From positions 8,938,007-9,002,006 of the forward strand of contig OZ025207.1 in NCBI GenBank assembly GCA_964019055.1: a stretch of DNA of 64,000 nucleotides, written 5' to 3'. Source of the DNA: Anthopleura xanthogrammica. Its lineage: Eukaryota; Cnidaria; Anthozoa; Actiniaria; Actiniidae. Within the stretch, counting starts at the first letter, position 1, and each line of letters starts with the position of its first letter. Positions 57,101 to 64,000 of the stretch are shown here, piece by piece. The position numbers and the translations under genes are program-made. The notes beneath the pieces were generated by a model. That model was not told where the DNA came from. It was given only the letters and a program-made list of their open reading frames with translations, and ran no database searches.

Positions 57101-60100
57101 GGATGGATGGATGGATGGATGGATGGATGGATGGATGGATGGATGGACGAATTGATGGATGAATGAATGGATGAATGAATGGATTGATGGAAGAATGGAT
57201 GGATGGATGGATGGATGGATGGATGGATGGATGGATGGATGGATGGATGGATGGATGGATGGATGGATGGATGGATGAGTGAAGTAATGAAATAATTGAA
57301 TACATGAATAGCGTTACTTATAGACTGTGGTTCTATATGTTAATAGACCTTTTCAGCTTCGTTGTTTGTTGTGTCCATTTCAGACCATGTGATGCCACTC
57401 TTGGGAGTTGATTCTTCCATGTGTAAATATTTTAACAAAAGAACATTTCTCAAGGGAATGTCATGTGGTCTGAAATGGGCAATTTACATACGAAGCTAAA
57501 AAGGTCTATTGTGTCTAAGTAAATGAAGCTAAAAAAATCCAGTTTTCTTTGTCTATTCATGTTCAAAATGACCGTAGCTTTCGAAAGAACTTGATGACAG
57601 GAACTAAATATTATACAATCGTATAAAACATTTATTTTGGGCAATGAATTCAAAAAAACATGAAACTGATATGCCTTTAGGCCCAGAGTAAAATGTTTCG
57701 TTCAACATCAAGCAAATTCAGTCCTCAGCAAACGTAGATCATTGAAAGCCGAAAAGATTTTTTTTTTAAAGCTTAAGTATTTATTATTCTTAGGACAAGT
57801 TTCTAATGTAGCTGTTCGCCTGGTGAATGGAAGCACTCCAAATCAAGGCCGAGTAGAGGTTCGATATTATGGAGTCTGGGGAACAGTTTGTGGTCGCTAT
57901 TGGGGAATTGGTCATGCTCACGTAGTTTGTCACATGCTGAACTACAGCAAAGCCCTAAAGATAGAAAAATCAAAAAATCCAGGAAGTGGTCTAATACTAA
58001 TGGAAAATTTCTACTGTAGTGGGTTTGAAGATTCACTTGAAAACTGCTGGAAACGACTATGGACTCCATACTATTGCGGCCATAATGAAAATGTTGAAGT
58101 TACATGTGAATACGGGCCAAGAGGTAAGAATTTCAGTATCATAAAAAAAATATTTTATCGATACCTTGAAGCAGCCCCAGGGCTGTTCAAAGTCAGGACA
58201 CGGCTATCTCACTGTTAAAATTGGAAATTTAAATAGTTAGTCATCGTTTTTCCTGGACGGAAACCAGAGAACCAGGACTGAGAAAATTGAAACCATCGAA
58301 TCAAGAAAGAAAATCTTCTTTCATGTGAAGCGGATTCGCTTGCTTCATGAAAAGCGCTTGCTTCTCACCAATGCAACACTCACTGGTTCTAGTCTCAACA
58401 GGCAAATGCGACATGCGACATGCGACATGCGACAGGCGATAAAAATTTCACCAAATTGTTTTCAAACAGCTGTATATGTTTATAGAGACTTTCCAGAATC
58501 TTCCCGCCTCTTCTAAAATGATGTAATCTTTATATATAATTCCTCTGCCAGAATATTCTTAAACGTTTGCACTTGTCTTTTTTGAACCTTCTAGACTAAC
58601 TCTTATGTGATTACAAATCACTGAGAATTTTCTAGAACTGTACCATAAAAAGATAAATTAAAGATGAGGATAGGCACGTCGGCCTTCCTCAGTGACAGTT
58701 GTAGTTCAGTTCAAGTTGGTGGCTTCCGCGAAAACCAACTTGTTGTAGGGAACTTGCAATCATATTTACTGCGCCTACTATTTCATTTAATGAATACAAT
58801 TAAGATAGTCTATAAGTTGCATTTATAAAATGAGAAGCCGTGTTGTATCAGTCGATGTAGGTACTCGCCTACGACTTGTTTCTATATTGCCGATAAAACA
58901 CGGGCTCCGTTCAATTTATAATTCTTTCATAAAATACAACTCTCAAAGTTTCCAAAAAGATATGTAAAAATACTTGAAAATAAACACAGAAAACGTTTCT
59001 CTGCAATTTCAATATTTTAAGATAAATACTTTATACTTTTACTTTTTTACAGCTTATCCTGATATCAGTGTTCGACTGGTTAATACCACTTTTGCATATG
59101 CTGGTCAGATAGAAATGCGTTATTATGGTGTATGGAAGCCTGTTTGTGATAGTTATTGGACTAAGAAAGATGCAGATGTCACATGTAGAATGCTGGGATA
59201 CAGTCAGGGTGCTGCGCTTCCTGTTCAAGGATACCAAATCACTAGTGGTGATGCATGGTATATACATGTCAGTTGCAGTGGTACCGAGACTTCTATTAAC
59301 AAGTGTAGACATTTAAAGTGGAAACAGGGTAACTGTGGCAATGACTATAGAGCTGGAGTTGTTTGCCTCACTTCAGGTAAAAGTTACATGCCTGTCAACC
59401 CAGGATAATCCCTCCACCTATCTGAACTACTTTAAACCCTCACTTCGTCTTATTTCGTTCATGATTATCATTTCCATTTCCCAGACCAATATCCAAATGT
59501 AGCTGTTCGTCTGGTGGATGGAAGCACATCAAATCAAGGCCGAGTAGAGGTTCGATATTATGGAGTCTGGGGTACAGTTTGCAGTTTTTTTATGGCACAA
59601 AATTGATGCTGATGTGGTCTGTCGTATGCTGAACTACAGCAGAGCTTTGACAACAGGCCGAGCAAGTAAAGCAGGGAGTGGTCCTATAGTACTGGGCTAT
59701 GTCTATTGCAGTGGGTATGAAAATTCTCTTGAGAGCTGCTGGAATGCAGGTTGGGGGGAACATTTTTGTTCTCATTACTCAGATGTCGGTGTTACGTGTG
59801 CAAATGAAACAAAAGGTAAGAAACAACTATATGGATTAGGAGTAACATCATACAGGAAACTGTTCTAGTAAAAATGGCAAAGACTAGGCCTTATTGTTAG
59901 AAGTAGCTGTGTAGCTGTGGGCTCCCTGTATGGGTGTGCTGCATGGGATGATCCCGCACAGGATCGAGGAATACGTTTCCACATTGTTCCCAGTTTTTTA
60001 GGCACATTCAAACAAGCGCGGCCTGAACTAGAGTTATGATGAGTTAAATCTTTCTTTGAAGTAAGCATACCGAAATCGCTTATGTACAATCGTGTTGTCA

Positions 60101-63100
60101 ACTGATATTCGATTTTTACCAATTTCAATATACGGATAAAAAGCACTCTTCAGTAATGTTTAAAAAAAATACACGAATTCAAGTTCTTCAGGAATTACTT
60201 CTCGAGGGGGGGGGGGGGGGGGGGTTCCAACTATCTAGTTCACCATACCCAAAGGCCACGTGCAAGCAATTGTTATGTAGCAATAGAACACTTGTTAATG
60301 CTTCTCGTAACTTATGACACTCTAAGACATTAGTAAAGACATTCTTTAGCTATCATATTTGCTAGCAAATATTTCTTTTTCCTATTGAAATTTATATATA
60401 CCAGTTTCATAATTTTAAAAAGATTGTCTTATTCAATATTACAACAATTTTTGAATAGTTGCGATTGCAATAAGCATATATAATTACGGAAAAATAGCAA
60501 ACATTAAGTCCTGCTTTAGCTTTTTTTTTTTGTGACTACTCAATAAATATTACAATGTACAAGTCGTGAAAATCCATCTTCCTAGTAACTAAATGCAGGA
60601 GTATCTGGTTTTCTTTCGTAAAACTGCATGGTGTTCGAATTCAGCTCAGCTGTAATAAGGAAGTTCAAGAATTAAGACAAGTAGCACGGGTGGCGTACGC
60701 TGGTAACGCGTCGCCTTTCACCACTGTGGTTCCAAAGGCTCGGGTCTCTGGTTCGAGCCCTGCGGTCGCCATATGTGAATTGAGTTTGTTTGATGTGTTG
60801 TTCTCTCCTGTGCTACGAGGGTTTTCTCCGGGTACTCCGGTTTCCTCCCTCCGTAAAAATCAACATGTGAGTGAGTGTTGTGTGCATAAAATACTGAATG
60901 TAGTGGTAGTGTGTGTGAGTGAAAAGTGTCCCCAATTAGTGCGATAGCGCTACAAAGACTAGACACTTAAATAAAGAGATTTATTGATTGATTGATTGAT
61001 TCATTCCTTCCTTCCTTCCTTCCTTCCTTCCTTCCTTCCTTCCTTCCTTCCTTCCTTCCTTCCTTCCTTCCTTCCTTCCTTCCTTCCTTCCTTCCTTCCT
61101 TCCTTCCTTCCTTCCTTCCTTCCTTCAGTCAGTTAGTTAGTTAGTTAGTTATTTATTTATTAATAGTATTACAAATTTTGAAATCGGTCACGGTATTATC
61201 TGTTATTTCAGCCCAAAGTCCAGACGTAGCTGTTCGCCTGGTTAATGGAAGAAGCTTAAACGAAGGTCGAATAGAGGTTCGATATAACGAAGTCTGGGGC
61301 ACAGTTTGTGATGATAACTGGGACCGAGCAGATGCTCACGTGGTCTGTCGTATGTTGAACTACAGTAAAGCATCATGGGCAGGAAATGCTTTGGTAAGCG
61401 GGCGTGGTCCTATTGCACTAGACGAAGTACAGTGCCGCGGAAATGAGAAGTCAATAGGATATTGCCCCAAGCGTAAATGGGGATGGCACAATTGTTATCA
61501 CTTTGAAGACGCAGGTGTCAAATGTGAAAAATTATCAAAAGGTTTGTATCAAAACTATCTTCAAGTTTCGTAACTATTCAATAAACTGAAATTTAGATAA
61601 GGGAGCAAAGCCTGGTTCACACTAGCGACGCAAGCATAAGCATAACGACATGGACCTTTATCAAACGACGGCCATATTTGTTCCCATGTGAGCAAAAATC
61701 TTTGTTTGCAACGTTCTGAAGCGCCTCAAAGCGGGGGCAAGGGGACCCAATGGAATTAAAACCCACTGTTTCAACTAATATGGCCGCCGTGTGACAAAAG
61801 CTCATACGCAAATGAAGATAGTCTTCCATGGTTATATAGTTAACTCCTTTTATATTTGCACAGAACATAGTATTCAATATAGACCTCTTGCAGCACGTCA
61901 GAATGCAGCTCAATTTGGATGACAAAAATAATGCCTCCAAACGTTTTACGCATGCTCAATTGCAACAAAAAACCGTAATTGTTTGTGCATGAAGGAAAAC
62001 AATGGGCTGGGGCACTGAATAATAATTATAGGCGATAGTCACTTCGGTCAGCAGCAATACATCTAATATTGCTGCCTACCTCAGCAACCATCTAATATCT
62101 AATGAACTGAAATAATGTTCTTTATCGCTCTAAGATAAGACAATTTAGCGAGAAATCTAGTAAGCTAATGGAAAAATATCTAATTGTCTAGCGGAATTAA
62201 AAGTTACTGCTCGTCTTATTGGGACCGACTATAAGCACATGGGAATCGTAGAAGTCAACTACAACGATACCTGGAGACCAATCTGTGATGATACCTGGGA
62301 TATATTAGACGCTCACGTGGTCTGTGGAATGCTTGGTTACAAAGCTGCACTTCTGGGGATCAAAGGATATCGTGTGAGGAAGGTAACCGGACTATGGATG
62401 GGAAATGTAGAATGCAGTGGCGATGAAAAACTGGTTAGCGAATGTTATCACCGTGGATGGACCAACACCTGGTGCCCAGGGAAAGTATATGCTGGTGTTA
62501 TGTGTAACGCTACAAATGGTATGCAATTTTGCTTTTGTTTTGAGAGAAACTACTATCTCATTTGTAAGGCTAAAAGATAGACATCCGAAATATGTATTCA
62601 CCGATACTTACTTACCTTCCAGAGTTCCCTTCGGTACAAGTTCGTTTGGAAGACGGGAGTTCGCCCAACTCTGGTCGTGTTGCTGTTCGCTATGCTAACG
62701 TATGGGGTACCATATGTAGAGACGAACTGGACATCAACGCTGCTAAAGTGATGTGTCGTATGCTCGGCTACCCTGGAATACACTATAAATATGATTTTAA
62801 ACCTGGTAGTGGTGTTATTTGGCTGATGAGCCTGCAATGTGATGGAACAGAAAAATCTATAGTTGACTGTCGTCATGGTTGGGGGAATGCAGCCACATGT
62901 AGTCATGACGGCGACGTAGCTATTATGTGTAAAAAAGGTATCTTTTCTATGTTGGTAAAGTCTATTACAACACCACTCTCTCTCCACCCTACCTGCACTA
63001 AGAATCATCATGTGTAAAAAAGGTTGTCTTGTCTATATTGGTCAGGTCTACTACCTCCCGTCCCCCACCTGCATCAAGATCCAATATGGACACATTTTAG

Positions 63101-63571
63101 ATTATGATGCAATATGCAGGTCTAGGTATTTTAGAGGGGGAGATTTGATGCTACAATTAAGAAAAAAAAATACTAGAAGAGTTTCAAAGCACACAGGAAT
63201 CAAACCATTGCAACAATTGACAACTTGAAATCCCCGCAGGTTACACAGGTGATGCTGAATTTTTAAGAAATATATATTTTAAAGATATATGGACAATAAC
63301 ATGGTCATTTTTAGTATAGATTGAGAACGCCGAAAGTTACATTTTATCGATAGTTATTTCATTTGAATCCGGAGAATGAATCTTTCAACATAAACAAAAT
63401 AATACTCTTCATTTAATAACTTAACATGAAAGTTTCTAGAACTATTAGTACATTACTGTCTGCAGGTGACGCTCCTGGATTCCAGCTCAATGGAACCAAC
63501 GCCATCACCGAAACAACGGTGGGGATATTGTTTAAAGAAGCACAGCAATCAATTGGAATAGTACTGAAAAG
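51068..63571 (+). CDS. Multi-SRCR scavenger-receptor-like protein, at least ten SRCR domains (partial)
   Basis: Signal-peptide exon 51068-51128, then SRCR exons 53260-53571, 53947-54270, 54888-55217, 56513-56845, 57794-58123, 59053-59376, 59485-59815, 61212-61541, 62192-62518, 62623-62937, and a non-SRCR exon 63466-63571; the gene continues past the window. Every SRCR exon is phase 1 at both ends and, except the frameshifted seventh (331 nt), a multiple of three (312-333 nt), so domains can be gained, lost or skipped without breaking frame. Each domain has six cysteines, as in group A SRCRs, but one exon per domain, which in vertebrates is typical of group B. Domains 2/4/6 (YPxI.VR.VNG, GQIE.RY) are one subtype and 3/5/7 ([19 protein letters not shown]) another: three tandem pairs. 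Such DMBT1/CD163-like proteins are secreted or membrane pattern-recognition or adhesion molecules. Confidence 0.88.
52605..52700 (-). repeat. SINE core fragment, minus strand
   Basis: Reverse-complemented it reads CATATGTGAGCTGAGTTTGT, TTGATGTGTTGTCATCTCCC, then TTTTTTCTCCGGGTTCTCGG. This matches the core of the SINE at 60675-60985. The tRNA-derived head is missing. It lies in SRCR intron 1. Confidence 0.6.
52835..53003. mobile_element. hAT-like MITE, family F6, copy 1 (TATTA duplication)
   Basis: The ends are CAGGGACCGCGGAGCA and, reversed, CATGGACCACGGAGCA. TATTA flanks both sides exactly (52830-52834 and 53004-53008). The sister copy at 55554-55721 has TATGA on both sides. Ends of CAGGG type with a 5-bp duplication resemble the hAT5 group. 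The interior has G and C runs. It lies in SRCR intron 1. Confidence 0.8.
53260..53571 (+). CDS. SRCR domain 1
   Basis: Acceptor ATCAATAG, donor AACG|GTGGGT. 104 residues: [45 protein letters not shown], then [20 protein letters not shown] and ending GVVCTNG. It is a canonical domain with the six conserved cysteines and one N-glycosylation sequon (NGT). Confidence 0.92.
53947..54270 (+). CDS. SRCR domain 2 (subtype B)
   Basis: Acceptor GTTTGTAG, donor GTAAAG|GTATAT. 108 residues: [53 protein letters not shown], ending GVVCLSKG. It is nearly the same as domains 4 and 6. Confidence 0.92.
54570..54672 (-). repeat. Dispersed repeat fragment with hammerhead-like core words
   Basis: Read on minus: CTGAAGATGACTTCCGCTCA, GGTTGTCGAAACGTCAGTC, then AGTCCTTCTCAGGACTACAT. 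CTGAAGA and CGAAACGTC in this order are reminiscent of Penelope-type retroelement ends, some of which carry hammerhead ribozymes. Only the core words are seen; the stems are weak. It lies in an SRCR intron. Confidence 0.35.
54888..55217 (+). CDS. SRCR domain 3 (subtype A)
   Basis: Acceptor TATTCTTAG, donor CAAGAG|GTAAGT. 110 residues: [40 protein letters not shown], then [20 protein letters not shown], ending [11 protein letters not shown]. It is nearly identical to domain 5, and the preceding intron end is also shared. Confidence 0.92.
55385..55545 (-). repeat. tRNA-derived SINE, minus strand
   Basis: Reversed: CTGGGTTCTCAGGTTCAATT (B-box-like), TACATGTGAATATAGTTAAT, TTAGTTCTCTTACATGATTC, GTTTTCTACGGGTTTTTC, GAGTTCCTCCCTCCG. 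The order equals the 60675-60985 SINE. It abuts the F6 MITE on its right. Confidence 0.55.
55554..55721. mobile_element. hAT-like MITE, family F6, copy 2 (TATGA duplication)
   Basis: The ends are CAGGGACCGCGGAGCA and, reversed, CAGGGACCGCGGATCA. TATGA lies directly outside both (55549-55553 and 55722-55726). It shares CGACCACCAAATACTGGAAG with copy 1. It separates a SINE on the left from an RT remnant on the right. Confidence 0.85.
55727..56215 (-). pseudogene. Reverse transcriptase remnant (non-LTR), minus strand
   Basis: In one frame: [20 protein letters not shown] and [12 protein letters not shown] (RT motif region 2a to A). In another: [20 protein letters not shown] and [16 protein letters not shown] (motifs B and C, with FPDD for FADD). 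A deletion or frameshift near 55920-56020 breaks it, and the F6 MITE cuts it at the distal end. It is dead and lies in the intron between SRCR domains 3 and 4. Confidence 0.8.
56513..56845 (+). CDS. SRCR domain 4 (subtype B)
   Basis: Acceptor TTTTTCCAG, donor GTAAAG|GTAAAG. 111 residues: [60 protein letters not shown], ending GVLCLSKG. It is closest to domain 6 in its first half and domain 2 in its second half. Confidence 0.92.
56883..57290. repeat. GGAT tetranucleotide microsatellite with a 126-bp internal duplication
   Basis: Long (ATGG)n runs are interrupted by GACGAATTGATGGATGAATG blocks at about 57019 and 57145. The Ser-Ile-His-Pro open frame on minus is an artefact. Confidence 0.95.
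57343..57514. repeat. Foldback MITE, family F4, copy 2
   Basis: The left end is AATAGACCTTTTCAGCTTCG; the right end, reversed, is AATAGACCTTTTTAGCTTCG. The subterminal CCATTTCAGACCATGTGATG is mirrored by CATGTGGTCTGAAATGG. It matches 9411-9613. Confidence 0.7.
57794..58123 (+). CDS. SRCR domain 5 (subtype A)
   Basis: Acceptor TATTCTTAG, donor CAAGAG|GTAAGA. 110 residues, differing from domain 3 at only a handful of positions (e.g. [38 protein letters not shown]). It was recently duplicated together with its upstream intron. Confidence 0.92.
58124..59052. other. SRCR intron 5-6, no other gene
   Basis: It contains a short (GCGACAT)n stutter near 58408-58435 and unremarkable AT-rich DNA. Confidence 0.5.
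59053..59376 (+). CDS. SRCR domain 6 (subtype B)
   Basis: Acceptor TTTTTTACAG, donor CTTCAG|GTAAAA. 108 residues: [60 protein letters not shown], ending GVVCLTSG. Confidence 0.92.
59485..59815 (+). CDS. SRCR domain 7 (subtype A) with a +1 frameshift
   Basis: Acceptor TTTCCCAG, donor AAAAG|GTAAGA. It is 331 nt, one more than the 330 of its sisters. The frame [20 protein letters not shown] .. VWGTVC breaks in the run AGTTTTTTTATGG; removing one T would restore [13 protein letters not shown] and the rest ([20 protein letters not shown]). Either this is a homopolymer error in the assembly or the domain, and all downstream ones in that transcript, are truncated. The exon is symmetric if the base is an error. 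Confidence 0.85.
59816..60674. other. SRCR intron 7-8, first part
   Basis: It contains a G run of about 18 near 60206-60223 and AT-rich DNA. Nothing else is supported. Confidence 0.5.
60675..60985 (+). repeat. tRNA-derived SINE, best-preserved copy
   Basis: A box GGTGGCGTACGCTGGTAACG (about 60689) and B box TCTGGTTCGAGCCCTGCGG (about 60748) are spaced as in a tRNA gene. Then come TGAATTGAGTTTGTTTGATG, TTGTTCTCTCCTGTGCTACG, AGGGTTTTCTCCGGGTACTC and CTCCGTAAAAATCAAC. The tail ends TTAAATAAAGAGATTTATTG, then (ATTG)n. At least five other copies or fragments in this window share its order (11800, 12040, 39655, 52605, 55385). Confidence 0.8.
60986..61150. repeat. CTTC microsatellite with short ATTG and TTAG runs
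   Basis: (ATTG)n from the SINE tail, then about 30 copies of TTCC, then (AGTT)n. It probably grew from the SINE 3' end. Confidence 0.95.
61212..61541 (+). CDS. SRCR domain 8
   Basis: Acceptor GTTATTTCAG, donor AAAAG|GTTTGT (a weaker donor than its neighbours). 110 residues: [60 protein letters not shown], ending [10 protein letters not shown]. It is nearer the generic consensus than subtypes A and B. Confidence 0.92.
61607..61935. repeat. Dispersed repeat ends (families F3 and F5) in SRCR intron 8
   Basis: CCTGGTTCACACTAGCGACG with GCATAAGCATAACG (about 61613) is an F3 end. TAGACCTCTTGCAGCACGTC and CTCAATTTGGATGACAAAAA (about 61880) is an F5 end. Between them are ATGGCCGCC-type words. No gene. 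Confidence 0.45.
62192..62518 (+). CDS. SRCR domain 9
   Basis: Acceptor AATTGTCTAG, donor CAAATG|GTATGC. 109 residues: [60 protein letters not shown], ending GVMCNATNG. It lacks the VRLVNG opening and is the most diverged domain in its N-terminal part. Confidence 0.9.
62623..62937 (+). CDS. SRCR domain 10
   Basis: Acceptor TACCTTCCAG, donor AAAAAAG|GTATCT. 105 residues: [60 protein letters not shown], ending VAIMCKKG. The intron before it is only 104 bp. Confidence 0.92.
62924..63085 (+). repeat. Tandem duplication of the SRCR10 exon end and donor
   Basis: ATGTGTAAAAAAGGTATCTT at about 62927 recurs as ATGTGTAAAAAAGGTTGTCT at about 63010. Both are followed by TCTAT.TTGGT..AG.TCTA and CACCTGCA, about 83 bp apart. 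The second copy is a decayed decoy donor site (GTTGTC). Confidence 0.7.
63466..63571 (+). CDS. Post-SRCR exon of the receptor gene
   Basis: Acceptor CTGTCTGCAG, donor GAAAAG|GTAAGA; phase 1 in, 2 out. It encodes [20 protein letters not shown] then [14 protein letters not shown]. It has no cysteine and is not SRCR. It could be a linker or the start of a new domain; the final part is beyond the window. Confidence 0.7.
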
Positions 63572-64000
63572 GTAAGAGTTTCATTATTATAAAACAATTA
63601 TTACTATCCAATATCCGAGCAAAATCACTAAACCCGTGAAATAAAAATTGCCGGTTAAAAAGCTTTCTCTGTAAAAACCTTCCACTCAATTTCGTTTAAA
63701 AATATCGTTTTCTCATTGAAAGGCCATTGAAAGACTTCATTGGGTTAATCTATGAAACGAATTTGGATTGGTTCTAAAAGCTTTTTTGATTGCGCTAGGA
63801 GCCGTTAAAAAATTTGACTTCCTAGGGCCAGTCATGAGCCCTCGGCGACCGAAAAAAAAAGCACTTATTCACAGCGCTGTATTCAAATAATTCCGTCACA
63901 AGTCGCCATGTTGGTTGACTATAGAAAGCATTCCTCATTAAAATTATCTTGCTATATCGACCAAGATGGCGGCTGTTTCATTGGTATTTATATCGCAAGG
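63572..64000. other. Intron at the right edge
   Basis: AT-rich sequence without a further exon that I can support. Around 63900-63975 there are GTCGCCATGTTGG and CCAAGATGGCGGCTG words, common in dispersed repeats of this genome. Confidence 0.5.

Noticed and set aside
56880..57305. 141-residue frame of Ser-Ile-His-Pro repeats
   Set aside because: It is the translation of the GGAT microsatellite.

Overview
The window is eukaryotic DNA: AT-rich, intron-dense, full of foldback DNA transposons, tRNA-derived SINEs and satellites. A single-exon class A GPCR, a multi-SRCR receptor gene, THAP/SAP-type transposon genes and a metazoan DDX27 with many short exons suggest a marine invertebrate, most likely an anthozoan cnidarian. 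That assignment is inference from gene content; no taxonomic marker is present. All splice models were read by eye from GT/AG sites and phase continuity.

Layout. (1) 1-3.73 kb, minus: the 5' two exons of an unrecognised gene, head-to-head with (2) a plus-strand DDX27 (DEAD-box) gene, nine exons from 4459 to 10183, which stops before a 200-N gap (10342-10541); its C-terminal half is not seen. (3) 10.5-15.5 kb: dispersed and inverted repeats, SINE copies and a few plausible plus-strand coiled-coil exons. (4) 15.8-34.3 kb, minus: the most striking locus, a gene made almost entirely of micro-exons. Exons of 28 and 35 nt alternate with unbroken phase (0 to 2, then 2 to 0). Each 35+28 pair is 63 nt = 21 residues = three heptads of a coiled coil. 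Its introns hold a 45-copy 37-bp satellite, two arrays of a 76-bp minisatellite and about 6 kb of a 24-bp AT satellite. (5) 35.9-36.4 kb, minus: a TMEM229-family membrane protein. (6) 36.8-43 kb, plus: a weakly supported multi-exon gene, interrupted by a 1.35-kb THAP transposon remnant with about 84-bp terminal inverted repeats. (7) 45.3-46.5 kb: an intact orphan rhodopsin-type GPCR, with a relic of TM2-like sequence just upstream. (8) 46.5-51 kb: MITEs, microsatellites and a non-LTR retrotransposon 3' end. (9) 51.07-63.57 kb, plus: a secreted or membrane scavenger-receptor gene with a signal-peptide exon and ten SRCR domains, each on one phase 1-1 exon. Domains 2-7 arose as alternating A/B pairs. 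SRCR7 carries a one-base homopolymer frameshift. The gene continues past the right edge.

The genes do not form a pathway. The two themes are repeated exon duplication (micro-exon coiled coil; SRCR domains) and heavy colonisation of introns by small non-autonomous transposons, several with recognisable target-site duplications.
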